Assembly: GCA_001599755.1 (NCBI GenBank) | Contig: BCHX01000007.1 | Span: forward strand, 620,001 to 684,000 | Origin: Gliomastix tumulicola | Taxonomy: Eukaryota; Ascomycota; Sordariomycetes; Hypocreales; Bionectriaceae | DNA: 64,000 nt | Direction: 5' to 3' | Translations under genes and position numbers: made by a program | Shown: positions 32,765-43,346 of the stretch, piece by piece | Layout: every line of letters starts with the position of its first letter | Numbering within the stretch: position 1 is the stretch's first letter | Notes under the pieces: generated by a model | Seen by the model: the letters and a program-made list of their open reading frames with translations, nothing else | What the model was told of the DNA's origin: nothing | Databases searched by the model: none

Positions 32765-33532
32765 TTAGCTGTCTAATGTTGATTCTGTCGTGGGATCTTC
32801 TGCCTCCGTCTCCCCTGCCCGCCGCTTGGTGATCCGGAAGTACAGCACAATCACGACGAGGCCAATCCATATCACCAGCTCCGACCCGTAGATAACAAGA
32901 CCGAGGACACTCAAGCTCGGCTGGAACACGACCGACAAGATGGACGCGACATCCCCGCTAGCATCCAGCACCGCAAACCGCAGCGACAATCCCGCATCCG
33001 ACCTCGTCCTGTACATATCCAAATAATGCCTCAGCACGCCGCCGGCCAGCAGCACCGCCGCCACGACGGCCATGAATGTGAACGCCCAGTCATGGCCCCT
33101 CCGCCGGGCGACGCGCAGCGCAAACACGAGGCCCGTCTCGACGCCGCCGAGGACGAGCCCCGTGACGACGGAGACCAGGGAGACCCTGCGCAGGGACCAC
33201 TTCTCGCCGTAGTACTTGCACTGGGACCAGGTGACGAGGCTGAGGAAGATGAGGATGTTGGGCTGGACCTTGAGGGCGACGTTGAAGTCGTCGGCGATGT
33301 TGTAGACGCCGAGGGGCACGCCGGCGACGGCCCAGGACATGAAGAAGACGGGGGATAAGGCTTCACTGTCGTGTCGGCGCCAGTTCTTCCAGATTTGGGG
33401 TAGGAGCTTGAGATGGGGAGGTCAGTTAAGAGTGAAGCTGGGGATGATATGGGATCATGGGCGTCGAACCTGGAGTGACCACAGGGCGGCCCCCATTGTG
33501 CCAAAGACATTGGCCGCGACGGGGTGATCCAT
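32765..33532 (-). CDS. PQ-loop repeat membrane protein
   Basis: Two exons (33470-33532, 32765-33406; 63-nt intron) give 234 aa. The short first exon was recovered from frame continuity: it joins to give WSLQLLPQIWKNWRRHDSEA, a classic PQ-loop (Pro-Gln in a membrane helix followed by a basic turn). A second, weaker PQ-loop region is GDVASILSVVFQPSLSVLGL. About seven hydrophobic helices are visible, the usual number for this family. Family members include lysosomal/vacuolar cystine and cationic amino-acid exporters (cystinosin, Ypq1) and SWEET-like sugar carriers. The C-terminus is short, acidic and cytosolic-looking. A vacuolar-type solute transporter is likely, but the substrate cannot be read from sequence. 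Confidence 0.88.
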
Positions 33533-33636
33533 GGTGAGATCGGGTCGTAGCTAGAGGGAATAGACGAAACTGGGCGATAATCACTTCACGGCATGGTGAG
33601 AGCAGTTTCTTGAGCGCTGAACGAAGAAGTTTGAAG

Positions 33637-33668
33637 TCTCAAAATCTCAAAATCTCAAAATCTCAAAG
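33637..33668. repeat. TCTCAAAA tandem repeat (4 units)
   Basis: Three perfect and one near-perfect 8-bp unit between the PQ-loop gene promoter and the 3' end of the flavoprotein gene. Confidence 0.85.
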
Positions 33669-33828
33669 TTGATAAATCGCGACGCCGAGTGGGACCCGTT
33701 GCTTTCGAACCGACCAATGAGCGGCCACGGATCCTACTTCAAGCACAGAATATCACCGAAGCCCTACAGACTATCTGAGAGGATTTTATTTCGATTTAGA
33801 GCTATAAAACAGCGGATGGGCTTGAACA

Positions 33829-35391
33829 TCACGAGTTTTTCCCAGCCTGAACAAGTTCTGCCGCCGCTTTGCCTGCCCTTCTGCCGAAGACCGCCCCCGA
33901 GGTTAGACCACTCCCACCAGGATAATTCGAGTAGAACAGCCCGCCCATCATCTCTCCAACGCAAAATACTCCAGGCACCGGCAAGCCAGTGGCTCCGCTA
34001 ACGAGCTGTGCCGTCTTTGGATCGACCTTCAGCCCGCCAAACGTGAACGTGATGCCACACGACACCTTGACAGCCATGAACGGGCCCTTCTCGAGGGCCA
34101 GCGCCCAGTTCGTCTTGGGCAGCGCGAGTTTGTTCTTAGATGACTGTGTCGATAGGCCATCTTTCACTGCGGGATCCCACTTGGCGGACGGATTCTCCTC
34201 GCGGTGTAAACGGACGGCATCGTTATACTCGTGGATGGTGCTCAAGAATCCGTCCACATTCCGGAGACCACGCGAGGCACACTTCTCAGCAAGCTCCTCA
34301 AGAGTGTCTCCGAAGATGCGTTCCACGCGCTCTTTCCTGTATTCTTCGGACCGGAGAAGAGGGATCATCTGCGAATCCCACAACTGGAAAGCGATGTGTT
34401 CCGGCTGTGCAAGGATCGCACGGCCGAACTTGGCGTACGTATAATTCCTCAAGTCAACGCCCTCGTCAACAAAACGATGACCGTCGATATTCAGCATGAG
34501 GCCCAACGGATACCCTGACTTGGTGTATTCGTTAGATGCCTCACGATCGCCGGTGTTGGCATCAGCGTTCGCATCCCACGCCACCGAGTGATACCCCGAC
34601 CAGTTCCCGACAGGCTGTGCGCGCAGATCACGGATGGCGATGTCGATACAGTCTCCCGTGTTATATGGCGTCCCTCGAACCATGGCCATGTCCCAGCCTG
34701 GGCCTAGGAATTGACTGCGCATGCGAGGATTGGCCTCAAAACCTCCGGCAGCGAGGATCACAGCACCAGCCCGAATTTTCCCCTGCACGCCCTCCTGGAT
34801 GACTGTGACGTTCGTCTTGCGACTGGCTTCGTCATATTTCAGGCCCATCAGCGTTGTGGACCACAATATCGTTACGGAGTGACGCTCAGCAATCGCCCGA
34901 TGATCCGCGATCATGCCCTTCCCTCCGTCTTCGGTCTTGATGCTCAGACCTCCCCAGAACTTGATCTTGCCGTCGACTTCATACGCCTGTCGATTAAACG
35001 ACAGCTGGAACTGGATGCCGTTCTCCGCCAGCCACTTGATCGTCGAGTTTGAATCCTTCACCAAAACATCCGCCAATCCAGGATCCGACCGGCCCATGCA
35101 GATCCTGTCCAGATCCTTCTTGAAATCAGTCTCAGAATAGGGCGCCAGCTCGATCTTTTGCGCTTGCTCCTCCGAGACGTTATTGATGAAAGGCAGAAGG
35201 TCGTCCAGCCCAGTGTGCGCGATCCTGTACGCGCCAGCTGTGAAGTACGAGTTCCCTCCCGCCCATTCCTCGGGGCATTTGTCGATGACGAGAACACTGC
35301 CTGCGCCGGACTGGGCAGCGGAGACGGCAGCGGAGAAGCCGGCGTTGCCGCTGCCTACGACGAGGACGTCGACCTCGGCGGGGAGAGACAT
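33829..35391 (-). CDS. FAD-dependent dehydrogenase, tricarballylate dehydrogenase (TcuA)/fumarate-reductase flavoprotein family
   Basis: An intronless 520-aa frame. The Rossmann FAD motif VLVVGSGNAGFSAAVSAAQ begins at residue 9, with an acidic residue at the end of the second strand (VIDKCPEEWAGGNSYFTAG). The FAD_binding_2 core continues with AAGGFEANPRM, the substrate-loop region NYTYAKFG, and the C-terminal FAD motif GEMMGGLFYSNYPGGSGLTSGAVFGRRAG. These match the TcuA-like branch, often annotated as 'precorrin-3B synthase CobZ'; that label is unlikely to be functional in a fungus. It probably oxidises or reduces a carboxylate substrate. Lack of introns and resemblance to bacterial enzymes hint at transfer, but many fungal copies exist. 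No signal peptide is seen. Confidence 0.88.
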   Translation of the reverse strand: MSLPAEVDVLVVGSGNAGFSAAVSAAQSGAGSVLVIDKCPEEWAGGNSYFTAGAYRIAHTGLDDLLPFINNVSEEQAQKIELAPYSETDFKKDLDRICMGRSDPGLADVLVKDSNSTIKWLAENGIQFQLSFNRQAYEVDGKIKFWGGLSIKTEDGGKGMIADHRAIAERHSVTILWSTTLMGLKYDEASRKTNVTVIQEGVQGKIRAGAVILAAGGFEANPRMRSQFLGPGWDMAMVRGTPYNTGDCIDIAIRDLRAQPVGNWSGYHSVAWDANADANTGDREASNEYTKSGYPLGLMLNIDGHRFVDEGVDLRNYTYAKFGRAILAQPEHIAFQLWDSQMIPLLRSEEYRKERVERIFGDTLEELAEKCASRGLRNVDGFLSTIHEYNDAVRLHREENPSAKWDPAVKDGLSTQSSKNKLALPKTNWALALEKGPFMAVKVSCGITFTFGGLKVDPKTAQLVSGATGLPVPGVFCVGEMMGGLFYSNYPGGSGLTSGAVFGRRAGKAAAELVQAGKNS

Positions 35392-36075
35392 AGTAGTAAA
35401 CAGAGGATTGGAGAGAGACCAAATGTATGGATTTATGGGAGTGTATTAAGTTGCAAAGATCTGGTCGGTCACGGTTAAGTGGCACAAACAAAGCCTAATA
35501 TACTCCCCCCGCAAAATCAACGAGAGCCCCGGCCTCCGACGGTCGCCGAATGGCTCCTCCAGCGTCCCGGTCTATAACCGCCCCCGGATCTCCTGATTTC
35601 GGGTGAGCGACGTTCCCGCGGGAACGACGAAGCCGCGGGGTGCCCCGTCTTTGACATCAGTCACCATGTGTGAGCTCCAGGACAACTGTCATACGCTCCG
35701 GTTCCGGAATCTGGCCGCACGTTGATAGGCGATTCAACTAACTAGAGGCAGGTGCTTGTGCGAGGAAGCATGAAGATGGAGGGAGCGGGAGCGGCCAATG
35801 AGGTCAGACACAAGGGAGATACAAGCAAAGACCCCTTCACATGCAGTTCGTCCGGTAGGTATCCGATGTCGTGATGCTGCGATCTGGGAGTGAAGAACGG
35901 GTGGTTGGTGGACAGTGCCATCGGCCGAGCAGAGCAAGGTCAGTGTAAGCAGGCTTCCATGTCTCCCAAGGATGGGAAGATACGATCGCATGGCCTGCAT
36001 TTCTATTTCTACCATCCCATAGGCCTCAAGACCTTCGTCATCGCCGTCAAGGCTATCGAGCAACGCACATCTGAT
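35392..36075. other. Intergenic
   Basis: Promoter of the flavoprotein gene and 3' region of the thioesterase gene. No feature recognised. Confidence 0.5.
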
Positions 36076-37014
36076 CTACAGCTCATCCTTGCCCTTGGCC
36101 GGCAGCCTGCTCGCCAAGAAGGCCTCAACTTCATCAAGCTCCTCAGCGCAAGCAGAGTGCTGCATGCCCCTATACCAATGCGTCAGCTCCAACATCTTCA
36201 CTAGTCACAAATGTGATCGAGTCTCACCTGTAGGTCTTGAGCGTCACATCAAACCCGAGATCCTGCAGCGCCTTGGCCGACTGCGTCGCAAGCGAATACG
36301 GCACCAGAGGATCCGCATCGCCGTGGCCCATGAGCACGGGCGTCGCCTTGTTCACGTCGCCCGCCGCGGTGAGGTATGAGGTGAAGGTCTGGTGCAGCAG
36401 CAGCCAGGACGAGAGGCCGAAGATGCCGGCGATCTTGACCGGGGCGGACAGGCCGGCAAAGATGCTCATGGCGCCGCCCTGCGAGAAGCCGCCGAGGACG
36501 ATGCGGTCGGCGGGGATGCCGGCCGAGATCTCGTCCTGGATGAGGCCGTGGAAGTAGGCCTGGGACTGGGTGATGCCCGCGGCGTCCTCGTCGGTGCGGC
36601 CGCCGAGGGAGTCGACGGAGGCGCCTAGAGCTTTCTGGTGACATTGTCAGAGGGGGGTTGATCTCCATATTGGAGGGATGCAGGCGCGCGCATTTGCGAC
36701 AGCCCACCGTGGTGCTCTTCAACTTACGATGTCGAACCACCCAGGCATCTGGAATCCCCCATTCTGCACACGCGTCAGTCAACGATTGGGACCTCCGGAT
36801 GGTCATCATAGCATACCACCGTGATGGGGATGACGGGCGCATGAGGAAGGATGAACTTGACCTCATCAAGGCGCTTCCGACGCCTGATGAGCTCGACAGC
36901 ATCAGCCCAGCCGTTGCCGCTGTCCCCCAGACCATGCGACCAAATGACGGTCGCTGTGTGTCGCCCCGTGGCGGGAAAGACCAGAGGAGCGGCGCGTCGG
37001 ATCGTCGAGGACAT
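36076..37014 (-). CDS. Acyl-protein thioesterase / lysophospholipase-like carboxylesterase ending in KDEL
   Basis: Four exons (36817-37014, 36728-36763, 36228-36634, 36076-36169; introns 53, 93, 58 nt) give 244 aa. The family removes palmitate from S-acylated proteins. Visible motifs are VIWSHGLGDSGNGW (oxyanion), PHAPVIPIT, NGGFQMPGWFDI (a 12-codon exon), nucleophile Ser129 in GGFSQGGAMS, Asp186 in GHGDADPLVP and His218 in GMQHSAC. All three catalytic residues are present and the length is normal. Oddly, the last residues are AKGKDEL, a KDEL tail, although no signal peptide or membrane segment is present; the protein should be cytosolic, so the tail may be chance. Intron 2 has alternative AGs; the chosen one gives KALGASVDSL in frame. 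Confidence 0.92.
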
Positions 37015-37664
37015 GGTGAATGAGTTTGAGACGAACCACGATGGATGTCTGGCGATGGAGGTGGGAAGTTGGAGTGGCCAATATGAGCGAGAATTGGTGA
37101 TGAATTACGCGACGCTGATTGGCTTTGTCTCCTCGCTTGTGCAATTTTCCGCCCGTACGGCGTCGGCTGATAGTGCTTTAGTGCTTGTGAACGCTTCTCG
37201 GTTAATTATCGGGAATGTTCAACAAAGGAGAATATCACTGTTGATCCTGCACCAAGGGAAAATGGGTACGTCTTCTGGTGCAATTTCTGGTCAAAATGCA
37301 CCGTCAAAAGCCTCTCAAATATTTGGGTAAGCAAATATCGTACCCTTGATAAATCTGACGATACCGCTTGGAGGCCTAATTTTCCCCAGGACATCCAACC
37401 CAGTCCTCCGTCATTCTGGTTGTTTTCTGGAGAGGCCTAAATCTCAGAAATTAATGAATGTGCTCCAGGGTAGGCCTGACTCCTGGAACCATGATGCGAA
37501 GAGAACCCGAACGACGTTCGATAGCAGCGAACTATGCGTGATGTGTCAGTCTTATTCCGATGGAGACTGGATCAGGGCAACTTGTAAAGGTAAAGAAAAG
37601 TGCATCTGGTGCGAGGAATGAAGAAAGAGGCCTTACAAGACAAACGCGCAAGTTCGATCGCCGC
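37015..37664. other. Intergenic
   Basis: Promoter of the thioesterase gene and 3' flank of the doubtful small ORF. No gene recognised. Confidence 0.5.
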
Positions 37665-38051
37665 TCAGTTTCGCCATGAACCGGGGTATCGATAAAACAA
37701 GACATAATGGCCTGGTCTGGACGACCCGTCCTTACGAGAAGACGACTTGCTGGCGGGCCGCTCGTTTGTAGGTTCCACGACATTCCCCTGCGCATCTTTT
37801 CCGCCTGAGATGTCGATGGCCATGGCCTCCTTTTCCGCCTCGAGCATTTCCTCCACCTGCTGCTCGAAGGAGGACGGCGTCTTTCGCTGGGCAGGCTTTG
37901 CCTCCTTTGCCGTTCCAGCGGAGCGCACAGAGACACATGGGGCGATCTTCATGACCGAACGAGCTGAGGTTGGATGAAAGCCTGAATGATACGACATCCG
38001 CGTCGTAAGCGACCGTGTCAGGCGCTCGGGGATGGTGAAATTGAACTTCAT
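37665..38051 (-). CDS. Small hypothetical protein (doubtful)
   Basis: A 128-codon frame starting MKFNFTIPERL in a good start context (AACCATGAA). Its middle is charged and helical (SSFEQQVEEMLEAEKEAMAID), which looks protein-like. The last part (RYPGSWRN) looks like read-through of an intron: GTAAGG lies in frame near 37736, so the true C-terminus may be spliced. The Arg/Ser/Thr-rich start without acidic residues for the first 8 positions could be a weak mitochondrial presequence. I recognise no family; it might also be chance. Confidence 0.4.
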   Translation of the reverse strand: MKFNFTIPERLTRSLTTRMSYHSGFHPTSARSVMKIAPCVSVRSAGTAKEAKPAQRKTPSSFEQQVEEMLEAEKEAMAIDISGGKDAQGNVVEPTNERPASKSSSRKDGSSRPGHYVLFYRYPGSWRN

Positions 38052-39269
38052 GGTTGGCAAGTTGCTCTTGATGTGTTTTTTTTTGGTTGCGTGTAGGATG
38101 TTGGGAAGAGAGCACAAAGTCAGTTGTCGGGTCTGCGAGGTCCAGGGGAGAGAGCCGCAACTTGTAAAGGTCAAGAATGGCTTGAATAAACCTTGCTTCA
38201 CTGTGGCTGGGCCAGAAGCGTTTGCTGAAGAGTCATACGAAAGTTGATCACCAACCTAACCCAGCCTCTGATTCCCTTTGAGAGTTTTTAGGTTTCTCCC
38301 AGCCACTCCTGCATGATAAGTTGAGCTGTTATGCGCCCCTTGTGACGCCCTGGGAAATTGAGCTAGGCGGGGAACCTGATTGAGAAGACATCGAACCACT
38401 CGTGAAGGTATCTGAATTGAGTTATAGCCCAGCAAGTAGCACCGTGCTGGACTGTTTATTTGGACTAGTCGAACTGATGCCGCAAAATAGATTATCGATA
38501 ATCTTGTCTACTGTGACAAGAAGCTACTGAATCCGTGACCTGTACTAGTTCAGCGCTTGGACATGTTCTAACATCGGTTCCATTGCCTGTGTTAGCGAAC
38601 TAATGAGCGTTCCAACCGTTCGAAGTTGCCTCTAGAGGTAGAACGTTTGAGAAATCACGAGTCTCTAAGTACAGTGATGTGCATCCTCAGCTCGCACATG
38701 ACAAAAGGCGGTTAGACGAGTAAGTAAGGTCACTCGAATCACGGCGTATGGCCCACTCCCAACAAAGCCCTAGGCTTCGCACCTTACCTCGACTGATACC
38801 TTCATGCTGGGTTGCTGCTTGCATCGGAGATTTTACACAAAGGAGAGATGGAATCTTCAATATGCCTTACTTACCATTTTCGCCGGCAGCTGAGACCTGA
38901 TATGAGCCTAGTATTTCACTACGACATCGTGGTGTCCGGGGACACTTCTGTTTCAAACGCCGCGACTTAAGATCGCATCGAAGCCAATGCAACGCAGGGC
39001 TTGTTGGGCTTGGAGAGCGAGGTCGTTGGGATTAAGGACACTTTTCAAAGACCGGCGACTATTTGATGTAAGGATTATATGTCTGTAGTTACCATTCGGA
39101 TATATGCCGCGTACATGTTTATTTGACCGCAATGTTTCCGTTCGGGCACTTTTCGGCACCACCCACTTCCATGCAACATAAATATTTCAAGCATGACCAT
39201 ATGTCTGAGTCGAGCTCACCCTTCTGGTGCGTCTTCATTGTCATTACTAGTGCTGGTTGTCCCTGCAAG
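38052..39269. other. Intergenic
   Basis: AT-richer DNA with stops in every frame. It includes the epoxide hydrolase promoter at its right end. No gene or RNA recognised. Confidence 0.5.
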
Positions 39270-40610
39270 ATGAAACCGTCGTCGCTTATTATTTGTGTTC
39301 TGAGCGTTGCGGTAGGCACCGTCCTCGGGAGCTCATCATGGGCACGAATCCCAGGTTCTCCGACCATCGACGCACAGGCAACCCAAATTTCGCTGCCAGA
39401 AACCAAGATTGCGGCTTTCGAGCGTGATCTCGACCGGCATGTGGATTTCATACCTACATACGAGAACACGCAAGACGACTACCAATTTGGATTGTCTCTC
39501 GACTGGATGGACTCTGCGATCGAGACTTGGAGGACCAACACCTCGTGGCGAGATGCGGAAGTCGATATGAACAGGCATCCTCACTTCACGACCAACATCA
39601 CCTCCGACGAGGATGAAGAGATTCAGATACACTTCATGGCGCTTTTCTCCGACCGATCAGACGCTACACCCATTGTTCTTCTGCATGGCTGGCCGGGCAG
39701 CGTCCTGGAATTCATGTCTGTGCTCGACGTCATGAAAACACGCTACACTCCGGCGACAAGCCCGTTTCACCTTATTGTGCCTTCTCTTCCAGGATTCACG
39801 CTATCCTCAGGTCCACCGGTCAGGTCGAACTGGAAGATGAAAAACACGGCGGTGGTCGTGGACAAGTTGATGCAAGGGCTTGGTTTTGGGGCAGGCTACG
39901 TGGCTCAAGGCGGTGACATTGGCTCGTTCATTGCCCAAAATCTTGCGGCTATATCGAAGAGCTGCAAAGGTGAGCCAACCTTGTGCTGTGGCTAAGAATC
40001 GACCTGTTGACCTCACTTGACAGCTATCCATCTGAACTTCATCCCCTCAATCCGGCCAGAGTCGGTACCGCCTCCAGAGAATGACACGTCTCTCACACAA
40101 AGGGATCGCGAGGTGCTGGCACGATCACAGGGGTTCGTCGAGACGGAGCAAGCGTATGCCTTGGAGCAGGGTTCTAAGCCTGGCACTCTGGGCCTTGTCT
40201 TGTCAAGCCACCCCTTCGCCCTCCTAGCGTGGCTCGGGGAGAAGTTCATCGCCTGGACTGATGATCGAACGAGTCTGGGCATAGAAGAGATCCTCACCCA
40301 CGTCACTCTCTATCATTTGACCGACACGATCGCGCGGAGCTTCTACGCATATCGGGAGACATCGTACTCGATCGCACCCAATGCAACCGCAGCGCCACAC
40401 ATGGCGAAGCCGTTTGGATACAGCCGGTTCCCATTCGATAACTCCGGTGTGCCGGAGAGTTGGGCACGAGCCATGGGCGATCTGGTATTCTTCAAGGACC
40501 ACGATAAGGGTGGACATTTTGCTGCCATGGAAATGCCCGAGGAGCTCTGGGACGACGTGGAAACTTTCATTCGTGTGGCACTGCCGAACGGCATATCCTT
40601 GGAGGAGTGA
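39270..40610 (+). CDS. Epoxide hydrolase (EHN N-terminal + alpha/beta hydrolase), probably secreted
   Basis: Two exons (39270-39969, 40024-40610; 54-nt intron) give 428 aa. It should hydrolyse epoxides to diols. The start at MKPSSLIICVLSVAVG gives a signal peptide; in-frame ATGs lie upstream (39201 and before) but add an atypical leader. The EHN domain (FERDLDRHVDFIPTYENTQ, SLDWMDSAIETWR) precedes the hydrolase core. That core shows HGWPGS (oxyanion), nucleophile Asp216 in AQGGDIGSF, and His398 in KGGHFAAMEMPE. These match the microsomal-type epoxide hydrolase pattern of fungi. It faces the kelch gene in convergent orientation with 294 bases between. Substrate is unknown; detoxification or secondary metabolism are both possible. 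Confidence 0.92.
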
Positions 40611-40904
40611 TTGCAACGTCGGGGCGATGGATAGTGCCAAATGCATGGCGACGCACGCGGTGGAAGAAGAACTAGAGTCACATAAGCACCCAAAACGTAT
40701 GGTCCCATAGCTCAAATATTTAGTCGGCTGCGTGCGAGGGTAAATCCATGTAGTGAGCTTTTGGTGGTCGGCCGCCCGTTAGGGCTCTCGACAGGCCAAA
40801 CTGTTGAGAAAGCTTCGCAAGTCAAGAGACCATATTAGCTATGCTACAACCGTAAAATCCATGACGATTTTAGCGCAAATGGAATGTGCTTCTGGGATGG
40901 ACTT

Positions 40905-41999
40905 CTAAACACCGAAAGCGTCGAAGTGATCTGTGGTGTCGAGAATATGCACCTCGTCACCGATGAAAATAGCCTTGCCATCCTCCTGAAGCCCGCCACC
41001 GGGGATATACACCTTATTGCCAACAGAAACGGCAAATGACCCGTGACGCGGCACGGCCATTGGGCCCAGCGACGTCCATTCCTGCCTAGCCAAATTGAAA
41101 ACCTCCACCTCATCAAAGATGCCATTATCTGTGTCTGGATTCGATTCACCGCCGAAGGTGTAGAAGTTGCCGTCGACGACAGCGCCCGAGAGACCACCGC
41201 GAGGAACGGGCATCTGGGCAGCGCTCGTGGTCCAACCGGCGCTCTGGTTCTTCAGGTCGAGCATGAAGACTGTGCCTCGGACGTTTTCCTTGTTCATCCA
41301 GCGGCCACCGACGACATAAAAGATATTATTGACGACCGCGCCGACGCCATGCTGTCGGCCTTCGGGAATGTTTGCAGCAGCGGAGGGCACAGTCTTCCAG
41401 GTGAGTGTTGCGGTATCGAATGCGGTGACTGTAGAGACGGAATCTTGGTCGCCGGGTTTGAGATATGTCATCCCTCCAGCAACGTAGATCGTCTTGCAGT
41501 GCACGCCAAGAATGGCGCTGCCACGCTCCGTGCCGACTGGCATGGGAGGAAGCTCGGCCCACGTATCAGAGACAGGGTCGTAGACGTGACTCTCGCCGGA
41601 GGCCACCCAGTCGGGTTCTGGGGTGGGAGGATCCTGAGCTTCGATGAGACCGCCGAGCAAGTACAGCTTTCCATCCACAACAGCAACATTGGGGTGGTTG
41701 ACCTTGAATGGAGCCGGGGTCACCTCGCGCCAGGTATCCGAGGGGATGTCGTAAATTTCCACCCAGTTGACCGTCTCAAGACCAGTCTGGAGGTCGATAT
41801 CTCCTAGGCGAGTGACGCCTCCCACGAGAGCAATAGTATTCTCGTCGAGCGCCGCGGCGCTATGCTCTTGGCGAAAGCGAGGGAGGTTGGTGAGGTTCTG
41901 CCACTGCTGCAGGGGTGGTTGAGGTGCTTGAGGTGCTGCTACTGACGTGTCAAGGTGGCCAATGGCGAAGAAAAGGGCGAGGCTACGGAGAGACAGCAT
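40905..41999 (-). CDS. Secreted kelch-repeat beta-propeller protein
   Basis: An intronless 364-aa protein when started at MLSLRSLALFF, which gives a signal peptide ending at SVAAPQ. An in-frame upstream start (42095) would bury it, so the later ATG is preferred. At least five kelch blades are visible, each with a GG pair followed by a spaced Trp: IALVGG...W, LYLLGG...W, IYVAGG...W, FYVVGG...W, FYTFGG...W. Kelch propellers of this secreted type include galactose-oxidase-like scaffolds. The copper ligands of galactose oxidase are not evident here, so a binding rather than enzymatic role is more likely. Many fungi have such secreted proteins of unknown role. Confidence 0.85.
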   Translation of the reverse strand: MLSLRSLALFFAIGHLDTSVAAPQAPQPPLQQWQNLTNLPRFRQEHSAAALDENTIALVGGVTRLGDIDLQTGLETVNWVEIYDIPSDTWREVTPAPFKVNHPNVAVVDGKLYLLGGLIEAQDPPTPEPDWVASGESHVYDPVSDTWAELPPMPVGTERGSAILGVHCKTIYVAGGMTYLKPGDQDSVSTVTAFDTATLTWKTVPSAAANIPEGRQHGVGAVVNNIFYVVGGRWMNKENVRGTVFMLDLKNQSAGWTTSAAQMPVPRGGLSGAVVDGNFYTFGGESNPDTDNGIFDEVEVFNLARQEWTSLGPMAVPRHGSFAVSVGNKVYIPGGGLQEDGKAIFIGDEVHILDTTDHFDAFGV

Positions 42000-43005
42000 G
42001 GTGAACTGGGAGGCGTATGGTTTGAAGACTTGTTTGATGATGATTGTTCGTAGTCCCGTGGAAGAGCAAGACGTCTTATATGGCACCTTTGACATTCAAT
42101 ATTGAGTGCTGCGTGTCCGAAGGTCGACTCAGCCACGCATGAACGTAATCTCTCGGTCATTCAAGAGTGCCGAATCGCTGTCCACGAGGTTGTCCGTGAA
42201 GTACTGCTGGTCTGTTGAGGTAAAGTGAAGCGCGCGGGGGAGGCTGAAGGACAGCGCTGTATTGCGCGCGGTGCTGATTGGAGCTAATGCCGAATTATCT
42301 AAAAAATTGTCATGGATGTCTGGGCTGTCCATATTTTGGTTCATTCCTTGCCCTGAAGAGGATCATGCCACCTTGCCGGCGTCCTGGCAGCATCCTGGAA
42401 GTCCCGCCCGAAATGGAAGCATGATGCGCGCTCGCGCGACGGATCACGCTCAAAGTCCGTGGGTATCGAGCGGCGGGTTGAAATACACGCGGCTTCGGTT
42501 TTATTGCACTTTCGAATCCTGTACAGCGAGCCGGACCAAGTGGTTTGGCGGCACCGTGACTAGCCCCTCAGCTGTATCACTCTTCTGTCAGAATGCTACA
42601 TTATTAACCGGCATGGCGCTGAATGGGTTCTTATATCTGGTCAGCTCGTGAAGCGGGATCAATTGCATGGCAGCTGACTTCTATAGACCATCTCCTCTTT
42701 CCGACCTTCTGTCAATCTTGAGCCAAGTAGTCCCGGGCTAGAGGAGCTCAGAAGCGGGTGGTGCAAGGAGACGGACGATGTTCACGACATTGCCCAAGAC
42801 TACCATTCAAGCCAGTGCCGTGAATTCTCTCACGGATCATCCTTTTATCGTTTGACTGCAAAAAGTCGGCATGGTCATAACCTGTGATAGAGGTTCGCCA
42901 ACTGGAATCCAGACTCTTTGTCAAAATAAGGTCGGGACGGACCGACCCGAGGCTGCTAAGAATAGCTGATGACAATGCATCAATCCTTAACTATGTGAGG
43001 CTTAT

Positions 43006-43043
43006 ATCCATGACGGTAAAATTCATCCATGACGGTAAAATTC
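43006..43043. repeat. 19-bp perfect tandem duplication
   Basis: ATCCATGACGGTAAAATTC occurs twice in direct succession, about 130 bp upstream of the SDR TATA box. Confidence 0.95.
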
Positions 43044-43169
43044 AAAGACGACCGATCTTGGATCTAGTGCGTACCTTGACAGTCGTAGGTGGTCGATGAT
43101 TCATCTGCATGCAGACCGGGAATGTCAACGCGTCATTGACATCATCGCAAACGCGGCAGCGATGCAAAG

Positions 43170-43176
43170 TATAAAG
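43170..43176 (+). promoter_or_regulatory. TATA box of the SDR gene
   Basis: TATAAAG lies 75 nt before the possible upstream ATG (43245) and 177 nt before the ATG at 43347. Both starts would therefore be within the transcript. Confidence 0.5.
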
Positions 43177-43346
43177 CCCCGAACATCCCAATGAGAAGAT
43201 ACACGTTTATTGCCTATACTGTGTTCTATTCTGATCAATTCGACATGTTCCAGTGTCGCACTTTTACTATTACATCCAGAGCTACCATCCGCCTGAGCCG
43301 CTGCAGCACCAGTCTCACTCATCGCGCTCCTCTCCAGAAACGAACC

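Larger units (their letters stand above)
42000..43346. other. Intergenic between divergent genes
   Basis: Promoters of the kelch gene (left) and SDR gene (right). It contains a 19-bp tandem duplication and the SDR TATA box. No coding region is supportable, except that the last 100 bases may encode an N-terminal extension of the SDR. Confidence 0.5.
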
